A DNA stretch of 29,428 bases from DAOUBA01 sp034432855 (GTDB taxonomy: Bacteria > Chloroflexota > Anaerolineae > B4-G1). The stretch is from positions 1-29,428 of the forward strand of contig DAOUBA010000066.1 in NCBI GenBank assembly GCA_034432855.1, in the 5' to 3' direction. Position numbers and translations under genes: made by a program. This document shows, one piece after another, positions 8,564 through 16,617 of this stretch (position 1 is its first letter; every line of letters starts with the position of its first letter). Under the pieces are notes generated by a model. The model did not search any database, was not told the DNA's origin, and worked only from the letters and a program-made list of their open reading frames with translations.

Positions 8564-8592
8564 AGTATATACAAAATGCAGCATAAAGGCAA
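8564..8592 (-). promoter_or_regulatory. Internal promoter for the isomerase and downstream genes
   Basis: On the minus strand TTGCCT (8592-8587) and TATACT (8569-8564) are separated by exactly 17 bases. Transcription would begin near 8557, giving a leader of about 170 bases that contains both direct repeats. It lies just after the stop of the kinase gene, so the isomerase, phosphotriesterase-like and nucleotidylyltransferase genes could be expressed separately from the upstream operon. Confidence 0.55.
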
Positions 8593-8603
8593 ACGGGATG
8601 TGG

Positions 8604-9527
8604 TTACTCGATTTGTACTTCTCTGTACACCGCCTCTACCTCGGCACGACTGCCGAAACTGACCCCCTCGCGCATCGCAGCAGCGGTGCCCATAGCTACA
8701 CTCCAACGGGCCATTTCCTCCAGTGGTAACCCTTGCTGCAATGTCCACGCCAGGCCTGCCAGCAGCGCATCGCCTGCGCCGGTAGGATGTCGTACCGGCG
8801 CGCGTGGCGGCCTTGCCCATACCTTCCGCTCTTTTGAGGCCAGCAGTAGCCCGTCGGCACCCAGCGAGAGCGCCACCAGTGCGATGCCCTGGCGCAGAAA
8901 GGTCTCGGCAGCAGCATACGCATCGGCGTCCGAACGGATCTCGTGCCCTGTGACCTCCGCGGCCTCGGTGATATTGGGTTTCACTAAGTAAGGTCGGGCT
9001 GCGCATCCCAGTCGTAGCGGCTCTCCGCTCGAATCGAGAAGCGCCCGTGCTCCCCCGCCCTGTACCAGCGCGATGAGGCGCGTATAGAAATCGGGCTGCA
9101 CACCGGTAGGCAAGGTGCCGGAAAGCACCCAGATGTCACCTGGACGCACGCGCTCACGCGCTCGCTCGCAGAAAACGTCCACTTCCTTTGTTTGCACAAT
9201 AGGGCCGGCCTCATTCACCTTGACGTAGCGCCCCGTATCCGCCTCGATGATGACGGTGTTCGTGCGGGTCTCGCCGCCAACATAGAGAAACCCGGTGACA
9301 ATTCCCAGATCACTCAGTCCGCGTTCCAGCATCTGACCCGTCGCCCCGCCGACGAAGCCCATCGCCACACTCTCCACTCCCAGAGCGGCCAATGCCCGCG
9401 AGACGTTGAAGCCCTTGCCGCCCCAATCGAGCTGCGAGGAGGTGGCGCGGATGACCTCGTCGAACGCGATACGCGGCACGGTCAGCGTGCGATCCAGTGC
9501 AGGGTTGGGGGTTACGGTGACGATCAT
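8604..9527 (-). CDS. PfkB-family sugar-phosphate kinase (1-phosphofructokinase/tagatose-6-phosphate kinase type)
   Basis: This 307-aa cytoplasmic kinase transfers phosphate from ATP to a ketose phosphate or related sugar. The N-terminus MIVTVTPNPALD and GGKGFNVSRALAALG (about 36-50) are signatures of the FruK/LacC branch. The C-terminal PTGAGDALLAGL near residue 250 supplies the anion hole and catalytic Asp. VKPNITEAAEVTG is also typical. The ATG at 9527 overlaps the GH13 stop as ATGA, showing translational coupling. The likely substrate is fructose-1-phosphate, tagatose-6-phosphate or the product of the neighbouring isomerase. No PTS gene is present nearby, which weakens a fructose-PTS role. 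Confidence 0.85.
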   Translation of the reverse strand: MIVTVTPNPALDRTLTVPRIAFDEVIRATSSQLDWGGKGFNVSRALAALGVESVAMGFVGGATGQMLERGLSDLGIVTGFLYVGGETRTNTVIIEADTGRYVKVNEAGPIVQTKEVDVFCERARERVRPGDIWVLSGTLPTGVQPDFYTRLIALVQGGGARALLDSSGEPLRLGCAARPYLVKPNITEAAEVTGHEIRSDADAYAAAETFLRQGIALVALSLGADGLLLASKERKVWARPPRAPVRHPTGAGDALLAGLAWTLQQGLPLEEMARWSVAMGTAAAMREGVSFGSRAEVEAVYREVQIE

Positions 9528-11164
9528 GGCTCCATCCGGTAGACACCAGCCGATACACCAGGGAGGTGGAGGACCCAGCGATCCCCTTGTTGCGTGATGG
9601 CTCCATTCACACCATAGAGCGTTTCCGGCGACGCAGTGAGCGTGCCCTCGGGCAGGGGAATCTCGACAGAGCGGGCTGCCGGGTTGAGCGCCACCAGGAT
9701 GGCCTCGTTGCCCTGTATGCGCTTGTAGACAAAGGGATACTGACCGCGTTCGGCGTAGACCGGTACAAAGTCGCCGCTGGCGCAGAGCGCCGGATGGCTT
9801 TTACGCAACGCGATCAGGCGGCGCACGCGGTTGAGCAGCGAATGCGGCTCGGCTTCCTGTGCGGCGACCGTGGGGCGATCTGGGCGTGCATCTACCGGTA
9901 GATAGAGTTGCTCTGGTGACGCGCTCGAAAAGCCTGTGTTGGGGGAATCGTCCCACTGCATCGGCGTGCGCGAGGCGGTGCGCCCATAACCGCCCTCTTT
10001 CGAGGGTAGGCCGGATAGCGAACGCATCCCGATCTCGTCGCCGTAGTAGATGAACGGGACGCCAGGCATCGTGAGCAGGAACAGGAAGGCCAGTTCCAGG
10101 TCGTCGGCATCGCGTCCGTTGCCGAGGCGCGGGTTGATGTCGTGATTGCCTGTGGGGATGGCGATCAACCCATGGCCTCTCACTGCCTCATAGTGCGCCA
10201 TGTACTCGTCCACGAACAGGGAAATGTCGCCGCTCCCGGCGCGGTCGAAGAAGACCGGGCTGCGCTCGCCATTCTCGATCGGGACAAGCCCGCCCATCCC
10301 ACGGAACAGCGACATGTACCCCGGTGAGCCGAAAGGCAGCATAAAGTCCATGTGAAACCCGCCCTCGGCAATAGCCACAGGGGGGTTACTCCATTCGGAG
10401 ACCAGGGCTGCCTCCGGGTAGTCGCGATCCAGCCAGGTGCGGATTTCGCGCCACAGTCGTGCCGTCTCGCGGCCTCCGGTGTCGTTCTTGACCAGCGATC
10501 CGGCCATATCCACGCGAAAACCACTTGCGCCCAGATCGAGCCAGAACCGCATGATGTTGCGTAACTCTTGTCGCATCTGCTGCGGGCCCGGCGCGTTCAC
10601 CGGCTGTTGCCAGGGATAGGCACGGATAGGATTGGCGAAGCCATAGTTGAGCGCCGGCTGAAAGTAGAAAAAATTGGTCGCATAGCAGCCGTCGCGCTCG
10701 GCATAGCCGCTGATGAGATGCAAGCCCGGCACATCCCATATCCATACACTGTCGGTCCAGATGTACCGGTCGGAGTACTCGTTACGTTCGTGCCTACAGG
10801 AGGCCCGGAACCAGGGATGTGCGATCGAGGTATGGCCCGGCACCAGGTCGAGCAAGATGCGGATGCCGCGCTCGTGGGCCTTGGCGAACAGCCGGCGCAG
10901 GTCATCGTTCGTACCGTAGCGCGGCGCGACTCTGTAATAATCGCTGATGTCATAGCCGGCATCCTGGAACGGCGATTCGAAACACGGATTGATCCAGAGC
11001 GCGTTGACGCCCAGCGACGACAGGTAGTCGAGTTTCTGCTCGATCCCCGGAATATCGCCGATGCCGTCGCCGTTGGAGTCGTAGAAGGATTGCGGGTAGA
11101 CCTGGTAGAAAACGGCATCTTCCAGCCAGGTGGGTGTTGCAACGGGTACATGTTCGTTCGTCAT
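9524..11164 (-). CDS. GH13 alpha-glucosidase/oligo-1,6-glucosidase-like hydrolase
   Basis: This 546-aa protein has the alpha-amylase-family barrel. FYQVYPQSFYDSNGDGIGD near the start includes the calcium-binding-type loop of oligo-1,6-glucosidases. The catalytic set is complete: Asp in GFRVDMAGS (about 218), Glu in VSEWSNP (about 256) and Asp in TGNHDINPR (about 341). There is no signal peptide, so it should act inside the cell on imported alpha-linked oligosaccharides, releasing glucose. Trehalose synthase-like or sucrose-hydrolase activity is possible in this subfamily. ATG 11164 is chosen over an in-frame ATG 18 bases upstream because AGGTAGG is well placed before it. It starts 27 bases after the RraA-like gene and overlaps the kinase gene. 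Confidence 0.88.
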   Translation of the reverse strand: MTNEHVPVATPTWLEDAVFYQVYPQSFYDSNGDGIGDIPGIEQKLDYLSSLGVNALWINPCFESPFQDAGYDISDYYRVAPRYGTNDDLRRLFAKAHERGIRILLDLVPGHTSIAHPWFRASCRHERNEYSDRYIWTDSVWIWDVPGLHLISGYAERDGCYATNFFYFQPALNYGFANPIRAYPWQQPVNAPGPQQMRQELRNIMRFWLDLGASGFRVDMAGSLVKNDTGGRETARLWREIRTWLDRDYPEAALVSEWSNPPVAIAEGGFHMDFMLPFGSPGYMSLFRGMGGLVPIENGERSPVFFDRAGSGDISLFVDEYMAHYEAVRGHGLIAIPTGNHDINPRLGNGRDADDLELAFLFLLTMPGVPFIYYGDEIGMRSLSGLPSKEGGYGRTASRTPMQWDDSPNTGFSSASPEQLYLPVDARPDRPTVAAQEAEPHSLLNRVRRLIALRKSHPALCASGDFVPVYAERGQYPFVYKRIQGNEAILVALNPAARSVEIPLPEGTLTASPETLYGVNGAITQQGDRWVLHLPGVSAGVYRMEP

Positions 11165-11191
11165 TCCAAACCTACCTTGCATTTGTGAGGG

Positions 11192-11884
11192 CTACAGGAC
11201 GGTGTCATCCAACTCCATTCCCAACTCCTCGTACAACTGCCTGCGTGATGCCTTGTCCTGCGTCAACTCTCGTCGCGCATGGTGAGCTACCTCACGGGCG
11301 ATCTTGCGCGGCACGACGATGACGCCGTCGCCATCCGCCACGACGATGTCGCCCGGATGGACGACCACCCCGCCGACGCTTACGGGCACGTCTTGGGCGT
11401 CGAAGCGCAGCCGCCCCTGCACCATCTTTTGCGAGATGAATTTCGACCAGAACGGAATGCGTTGCAGGATCAACTCGTCGGTGTCACGCACGCCGCCGTT
11501 GGTCACGTAACCGCGTGCGCCGTTGCGCCACCCCGCCAGCGAGTTGTTGGAGCCCATCAGGCCGGCATCCACGCCGCTCTGGTCAATGACGATGAAATCC
11601 CCCTCTTCGATCTCTTCGATCCACGGGTAGGTGCAGACGTTTCCATAGTACCAGCTGGACCACTCGCTGTACTCCTCCGGTGACATTGCTGGGATCGGGC
11701 CTTCGTAGGGCAGGTAGCGCGCCGTGCGTGCGATGCCATAGGCGCGGGTGCGAAATAGCGGGCGGATGTCGGGCGTCATCGAGCCGTAGTGGTGCATCAT
11801 CATCCAATCCATCCCGTCGCGTACATCGGCGACGCGCAGACCGGCGTACAATTCCAACAGCTCCTGGCGTTCATCGTTTCCCAT
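11192..11884 (-). CDS. RraA-family protein, HMG/CHA aldolase-like
   Basis: This 230-aa protein belongs to the RraA/4-hydroxy-4-methyl-2-oxoglutarate aldolase family. It carries LMGSNNSLAGWRNGARGYV and then NGGVRDTDEL, containing the Arg and the metal-binding Asp of the aldolase active site. Near the C-terminus GDIVVADGDGVIVVP is highly typical. True RraA proteins that inhibit RNase E are shorter (about 160 aa) and lack full aldolase features, so a lyase acting on a branched or sugar-derived 2-oxo acid is more likely. It follows the GH38 gene by 16 bases, with a GGAGG-type site before its ATG. It is also often misannotated as a demethylmenaquinone methyltransferase. The substrate is unknown. 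Confidence 0.82.
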   Translation of the reverse strand: MGNDERQELLELYAGLRVADVRDGMDWMMMHHYGSMTPDIRPLFRTRAYGIARTARYLPYEGPIPAMSPEEYSEWSSWYYGNVCTYPWIEEIEEGDFIVIDQSGVDAGLMGSNNSLAGWRNGARGYVTNGGVRDTDELILQRIPFWSKFISQKMVQGRLRFDAQDVPVSVGGVVVHPGDIVVADGDGVIVVPRKIAREVAHHARRELTQDKASRRQLYEELGMELDDTVL

Positions 11885-11900
11885 GAGATTCCTCCTGATG

Positions 11901-14900
11901 TTACGATGCTATACGCAGCCGTATCGTCTTGATCTCGAAGGCGCGGAGGTCGAGTGCGACCTTGCCTCCGTCGCAAGATAATTCCTGCTGCTCGGCCTCT
12001 TCGAGCATATCGGTCTGCACGGCGCCTGTGAGCGGCAGTGTCGTCGTCAGCGTGCAGCGCGTGGCGGTGCGTTTGGCTTCGTACAACCGCACGATGATGT
12101 CCTTCGAGTTGTCCTCCGCCGGCTTGACCGTCTCGATCACCACATTGGGGGCATCTACGGCAAACAACGAGCGCTCCCCTGCCGCGCCGGGCGCCGTCAG
12201 CACTGGCGCGTTCAGGTCGTATCCCTCGCGCACCAGGTCGCAGTCGGCGAAGGGGCCGTTCCAGCAGTAGAAGGCGTAGGTGAATTCCTGGCGTCCTCTA
12301 TCGGCAGTCTCGTCCGGCGCGAGCGGCGCACGTAGCAGTGTCAGGTTGATGCTGTTGCCCACCACGTTGACGCCGTACTTGCAGTCGTTGAGTACGGCGG
12401 CCCCGCGTCCCTCCTCCATCAGCGCCGTCCACTTGTGATTGCAGACCTCGAAGCGGTCGGCGTCGAACGGGCGGGATTTGTGGTTGGGGCGGCGGATGTG
12501 CCCGAATTGGATCTCGTGCACCGCCTCGTCGGCGTGCACCGTCACCGGGAAGTTGACCTTGAGCAATTTGTGCCTTTCTTGCCAGTCCACGACGGTGTGA
12601 AAGTCAATGCGCCGGCTGCCGCGCCGCAGGCTGATCTCCTGGGTCAGCGTTGAGTTGTGGATGCGACGCGTGAGGCGCACTTTTGCCACCAGCGGCCCGT
12701 TTGCTACGACCTCGATCTTTGCCGGTTCGTCGAGTATCACCGGGGTCAGTTCGTACATGCTGTCTACATCCCAGGCGTCCCACGCCGAGGGAACGTCCTT
12801 GTACATCCTCAGGCTGTTGCATGCGCCCGCTGCCCATTCACGTCCGGTTTCTTTGTCATAGATGCTGGTGATCGCGCCCCGTTCGTCGAACTCGACATGC
12901 AGCCGGTCGTTTTCCAGGGTAGCACGTGCTATGGAAAGCGCGACTACGGCGGGTGTGGCTGCGGCGCCACGTGTCGGGTACAGGGTCGTCCAGCCGCACG
13001 ATGGTACGGTCACTTCGACCCACGTTTGCCCATCCACGACCTGGGTCGGCAGCGCGTGGCCCGCTTCGTCTGCCGCGCCCATAAACCCTTCCGGCAATGG
13101 GACTATCGCTGTGCGCTCCCAGGAAAGCGAGTTGAACACGGTCAATGCTGGATGCCCCGCTTGAGCCGCGAACCCCGCTGAAGCGGCGCGTCCGGTCAGG
13201 CTCGCTATGGCCTGGGCTGCGATCTCATCCGCCGTGCGCATCACCTCCGCGTGCGCGGCTTCGGCCTCTTCGTAGACGCGGTGGATCGAGGTGCCGGGGA
13301 TGATGTCGTGGAACTGGTGCAACAGCACGGCGCGCCAGGCTTCCTCGATGCGCTGGCGCGGGAAGGCAAAGCGTTCGAGCGCCTGCGCCGCTGCGCCCCA
13401 CATCTCGGACTCGCGCAGCGCGAACTCGCACTTGCGGTTGCCGCGCTTGGCGCGCGCCTGCGAGGTGTAGGTACCGCGATGGGCTTGAAAATACAACTCT
13501 CCCACATAGCGTACATCGGGCCAGACCTTTGCTTCTTGGTCCCGAAAATATTCCAGGGGGTGAGCAATCCGTACACGGGGCACGCCTTCCAAATCACGCT
13601 GGCGGCGGAGGAATTCGAGATGGTCGCGGGTGGGGCCGCCGCCGCCGTCGCCCCAGCCGAAGGGAAAGAGGCGCGTGGAAAAGCCATCTTTTTGCACGCG
13701 CTCGTTCCAGCGTTGGATCACCGAGGCGGGGTTGGTATGTGAGTTGTAGTCGTTGTGCAGGTGGGTGTAGACGCCCGTGCCGTCAATCCCTTCCCAGATG
13801 AACGTATTGTAGGGAAACGGCTCGCCGCCGTGATAGGTCCAAAAGATCTTTTGCGTGGAAAAGTACTTGATGCCACAGCCGCGCATGATCTGCGGCAGCG
13901 CGCCGGAGTACCCGAACACATCGGGCAGCCAGAGGATCTGGCACTCGACGCCGAACTCGTCGCGGAAGAAGCGTTTGCCGTAGAGGAACTGGCGGATCAG
14001 GCTCTCGCCGCCGGAGATGTTGGTATCGGCCTCGACCCACATACCGCCTTCGGGGATGAACTGCCCGGCCTTGACCGCACGCTTGATGCGCCGGTACAGG
14101 TCGGGGTAGTGGTGTTTGACCATCCAGTAGAGATGGGCCTGGCTTTGCAGGAAGCGGTACTCCGGGTATTCTGCCATCAGCGCTAGCTGTGACGAGAACG
14201 TGCGCACGCACTTGCGTTCGGTCTCCTCCAGCGGCCACAGCCAGGCCACGTCCAGATGCGCGTGCCCGAAGGCGAAGAGGGTGGGGGCGGTGGAGCCGTT
14301 GACGCATTCCAAAAGTGGTCGGAGCCGCGCACGGGCGGCGTGCACCGTTTCCAGTATCTCGTCGTGGGGCACTTCGAAATCCACGATGGTGGTAAAGTCG
14401 CGCAGAGCGGCGTCAATCTCGGCCACGCGCAGGGAGTTGGGGTCGAGATGATCGCGTAACTCGAAGAGCGTATACACGTCCAGCGCCAGTTGGTAGACTT
14501 GTTCCTCCCAGATACCAAAGGTGCTCTCGCCGACGGTGGCTTGTGTGGGGGCGGGTTCTGGGATGACCGCGCGTCCCAATGGGGCCGGGCCGATGGAGGT
14601 GACATGGGGGCCGTGACCGGCGTAGCCTTCGATCAGCACGTCGTATGTTTTGCCGGGGGTGCCTCGCCGGGCCAGCGTGATCTCGCGGTGATGGGCATCT
14701 ATGGCGCCTACCGCCTCGTCGTTCACGTAAACGGCGCTTTCAGCACCGATGTCTGGCCTTAACACGATGCGCTTGCCTCGTGCCTCCGGCGGTAGTGTGA
14801 CCCGCCCCTTGAACCAGCCGTACTCCCACTTGGCGCCCCAGCGAGTCCCTGGTGGCATCGGCTTGAACTCGCCCTGGAGGGCCTGCGCGGTGCTGAGCCG

Positions 14901-15011
14901 GTCGCGGGTCACGAAACCGGCCAGTTCGACCACGCCAAGCGGACGATAGATGTGGCGCATCAGTTCGTCGCGCCAGCGTTCGATACGGGCACGCCATTCG
15001 GGTGTGAGCAT
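11901..15011 (-). CDS. GH38 alpha-mannosidase
   Basis: This 1036-aa enzyme removes alpha-linked mannose by a retaining mechanism with a catalytic zinc. The N-terminal beta domain (1-240) is followed by HAHLDVAWLW near 250 (zinc-binding His and Asp), WVEADTNISGGESLIRQF near 325 (Asp nucleophile) and LLHQFHDIIPGTSI near 566 (zinc-binding His). The C-terminal third is the usual beta-sandwich region. There is no signal peptide, so it is probably cytoplasmic. Start ATG 15011 has GGAG seven bases upstream and follows the esterase stop by three bases. A short repeat lies inside the coding region near 13173-13193, where it encodes GRAASAG between the helical and beta domains. Linkage preference cannot be told from sequence. 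Confidence 0.93.
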   Translation of the reverse strand: MLTPEWRARIERWRDELMRHIYRPLGVVELAGFVTRDRLSTAQALQGEFKPMPPGTRWGAKWEYGWFKGRVTLPPEARGKRIVLRPDIGAESAVYVNDEAVGAIDAHHREITLARRGTPGKTYDVLIEGYAGHGPHVTSIGPAPLGRAVIPEPAPTQATVGESTFGIWEEQVYQLALDVYTLFELRDHLDPNSLRVAEIDAALRDFTTIVDFEVPHDEILETVHAARARLRPLLECVNGSTAPTLFAFGHAHLDVAWLWPLEETERKCVRTFSSQLALMAEYPEYRFLQSQAHLYWMVKHHYPDLYRRIKRAVKAGQFIPEGGMWVEADTNISGGESLIRQFLYGKRFFRDEFGVECQILWLPDVFGYSGALPQIMRGCGIKYFSTQKIFWTYHGGEPFPYNTFIWEGIDGTGVYTHLHNDYNSHTNPASVIQRWNERVQKDGFSTRLFPFGWGDGGGGPTRDHLEFLRRQRDLEGVPRVRIAHPLEYFRDQEAKVWPDVRYVGELYFQAHRGTYTSQARAKRGNRKCEFALRESEMWGAAAQALERFAFPRQRIEEAWRAVLLHQFHDIIPGTSIHRVYEEAEAAHAEVMRTADEIAAQAIASLTGRAASAGFAAQAGHPALTVFNSLSWERTAIVPLPEGFMGAADEAGHALPTQVVDGQTWVEVTVPSCGWTTLYPTRGAAATPAVVALSIARATLENDRLHVEFDERGAITSIYDKETGREWAAGACNSLRMYKDVPSAWDAWDVDSMYELTPVILDEPAKIEVVANGPLVAKVRLTRRIHNSTLTQEISLRRGSRRIDFHTVVDWQERHKLLKVNFPVTVHADEAVHEIQFGHIRRPNHKSRPFDADRFEVCNHKWTALMEEGRGAAVLNDCKYGVNVVGNSINLTLLRAPLAPDETADRGRQEFTYAFYCWNGPFADCDLVREGYDLNAPVLTAPGAAGERSLFAVDAPNVVIETVKPAEDNSKDIIVRLYEAKRTATRCTLTTTLPLTGAVQTDMLEEAEQQELSCDGGKVALDLRAFEIKTIRLRIAS
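13173..13193. repeat. Repeat-related segment inside the GH38 gene
   Basis: The 21-base segment contains CCGCTGAAGCGGCGCGTCC, sharing the CGCTGAAGCG core and the following GCGTC pattern with the two leader repeats at 8405 and 8506. It is read as GRAAS in the mannosidase. The corresponding frames in the other copies would read GRRPAS and GGRLAS, so all three preserve the same phase. Confidence 0.4.
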
Positions 15012-15014
15012 GCC

Positions 15015-16043
15015 TCATCTCCATCCTGCGGTGTAGAATGCCAGGTACTCGGCAAGGTTAGCCGACCACAGGCTGCGGTTGTGGCTACCACTGTGTACGA
15101 CGAACTGGTTGGCGATGCCGCGCCTGTCCAGCGTCTCGTGCAGCGAATAGGTGGATGGTTGCGTCCAATCGGCGTCTCCGGTGTCCAGGTAGATGCGTAG
15201 AGCGGTGACGCCGGGGGTTTCCAGCAGATTGAACGGGTCATAGGCTGGCGGGGCCAGGTTCATGCTCAGGGCCGGGCTGTGTGCGCCGACTGCCGAAAAG
15301 ACGCCGGGGTTACGGAAGGCGATTTCCAGCGACCAGACGCCACCGCGCGAGATGCCGCCGATGGCCCGTCCTTCCCATGCCGGCCAGGTACGGTAGGTTG
15401 TATCAATGTAGGGGACGAGGTCCTTGATGACCTGGCCCTCGAAGGAGCGATCGCCGCCGCTGGTGTTGACGTACAGCGCCTCGGAGCCGCGCGGGATGAC
15501 GATGATGAAGGGCGGCAGGGTCCCGTTCACGATACCGACATCGGCAATTTGGGCCACTCCCAGATTGTCCCAATCTGCTGCCTCTGGGGGCCAGCCGTGC
15601 AGCAGATAGAGCACCGGGTAGCGCCGGTCGCTCTCGTCGTAACCCGGCGGAAGGTAGATGCGGTAGGATTCTTCGATGCCGCTGACCTGGCTGAAGTAGG
15701 TGTGTTGTTCCACCCGGCCTGCCAGCGGCGTGTTGGCCAAAGTCGCAGCGACGGCGGCGGCTTCGATAGCGGCGGCTATCCCTGCCACGTCTGGTGTGGG
15801 AGTGTCTGTAGGCACAGGCGTTAGAGTTGGCGTTGCGCTTGCAGTTGGGTCAGGGGTGAATGTCCAGGTGGGGATCGGCGCAAAGGTGGGGGTTGGCGTC
15901 GGTGAGGGTAGGGGGGTGAACGTCGGCGTAGGGGTAGGTGCCGGCGCCGAGATCGGCTTTACCATGATCCATAGCGCAACCAGTGCTGCCAGAGCCGCGA
16001 CTCCCAGACCGCGTGTAAGCCAGGATATCAGATCGCGTTGCAT
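15015..16043 (-). CDS. Membrane-anchored alpha/beta-hydrolase esterase
   Basis: A short basic N-terminus and one hydrophobic helix (about 12-28) anchor this 342-aa protein facing outside. A low-complexity Pro/Thr linker (about 33-86, units such as PTPTFTP) then leads to a putative-esterase domain like those of feruloyl, acetyl-xylan or enterochelin esterases. YRIYLPPGYDES and YPVLYLLHGWPP are typical of the family, GISRGG is the nucleophile elbow with the catalytic Ser, and DTGDADW and HSGSHN supply the likely Asp and His. It starts three bases after the LeuD-like stop, with GAGGA eight bases before the ATG. It is the only gene in the sugar operon with an export signal and may deacylate outside polysaccharides or ligands. 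The substrate is unknown. Confidence 0.8.
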   Translation of the reverse strand: MQRDLISWLTRGLGVAALAALVALWIMVKPISAPAPTPTPTFTPLPSPTPTPTFAPIPTWTFTPDPTASATPTLTPVPTDTPTPDVAGIAAAIEAAAVAATLANTPLAGRVEQHTYFSQVSGIEESYRIYLPPGYDESDRRYPVLYLLHGWPPEAADWDNLGVAQIADVGIVNGTLPPFIIVIPRGSEALYVNTSGGDRSFEGQVIKDLVPYIDTTYRTWPAWEGRAIGGISRGGVWSLEIAFRNPGVFSAVGAHSPALSMNLAPPAYDPFNLLETPGVTALRIYLDTGDADWTQPSTYSLHETLDRRGIANQFVVHSGSHNRSLWSANLAEYLAFYTAGWR

Positions 16044-16046
16044 AGA

Positions 16047-16544
16047 TTATTCCTCGATGCCCAGCCGACGGCGGGTATAGGGAATCAGGCCGCCGGCCGT
16101 CAAGATTCCGAGTATCGTCTCCGGAAAGGGCAGGAAGGTAAAGATGTCTCTGGTACTGCGGATCTCGCCTGCCTGCAAGTCTATCTCGATTTCATCACCG
16201 TGCTCCAACGCATCTACTGCCGCCGGACACGTCAACGCCGGCAGTGCGTTGTTGATACAGTTGCGATAATAAATGCGGGCGAAACTCCTGGCGACAATGG
16301 CACCAACACGCCGCGCTTTCAGACAGGTCACGGCCTGCTCGCGAGAACTCCCGCAGCCGAAATTCCTGCCGGCCACGATCACGTCACCGGGTTGCGCCTT
16401 GGCGCCGAATGTCGGATCCAGATCCTCCAGCGCATGCTTTCCCATTTCTGCCGGATCGGTCACGGTGTAGGTGTATTTGCCGGGAAAGATCACATCGGTG
16501 TTCACGTCGTCGCCGTATTTCCAAACTCGGCCCCTGATCACCAT
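16047..16544 (-). CDS. leuD: Aconitase-family dehydratase small subunit (LeuD-like)
   Basis: This 165-aa swivel-domain subunit pairs with the large subunit upstream to isomerise or hydrate a hydroxy acid, classically 3-isopropylmalate. It begins MVIRGRVWKYGDDVNTDVIF, then has PGKYTYT at the substrate-recognition loop and GRNFGCGSSREQA near 66, which holds catalytic Ser and substrate-binding Arg. The loop is neither the YLVY/YLVM of known isopropylmalate isomerases nor the YLRT of methanogen homoaconitases, so substrate choice is open. Start ATG 16544 is selected because GAGGA lies about eight bases before it; in-frame ATGs further upstream (16577) lie in the palindromic spacer. Homoaconitase or dimethylmalate dehydratase activity are alternatives. 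Confidence 0.82.
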   Translation of the reverse strand: MVIRGRVWKYGDDVNTDVIFPGKYTYTVTDPAEMGKHALEDLDPTFGAKAQPGDVIVAGRNFGCGSSREQAVTCLKARRVGAIVARSFARIYYRNCINNALPALTCPAAVDALEHGDEIEIDLQAGEIRSTRDIFTFLPFPETILGILTAGGLIPYTRRRLGIEE

Positions 16545-16565
16545 CTTGGTTCCTCGTTGCACTTG

Positions 16566-16617
16566 TTCACGCATCACGTTTCACGTTTTACGGGGTACGC
16601 GAAACGTGATGCGTGAA
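16566..16617. repeat. Perfect 17-bp-arm inverted repeat between the leuC- and leuD-like genes
   Basis: Arms at 16566-16582 and 16601-16617 are exact reverse complements with an 18-base loop. The leuC-like reading frame runs through the right arm and stops in the loop at 16588. The left arm ends 22 bases upstream of the leuD-like start. The internal pattern ATCACGTTTC is also repeated directly (within 16601-16623 on the minus strand). No poly-T follows, so it does not look like a standard terminator. Confidence 0.85.

Noticed and set aside
11192..11884. Annotation of the RraA-family gene as demethylmenaquinone methyltransferase or RNase E inhibitor.
   Set aside because: The aldolase residues are present, the protein is longer than true RraA and the context is carbohydrate metabolism.
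15841..15960. A repetitive stretch that might have been a tandem DNA repeat.
   Set aside because: It is the Pro/Thr linker of the esterase, explained by the protein sequence.
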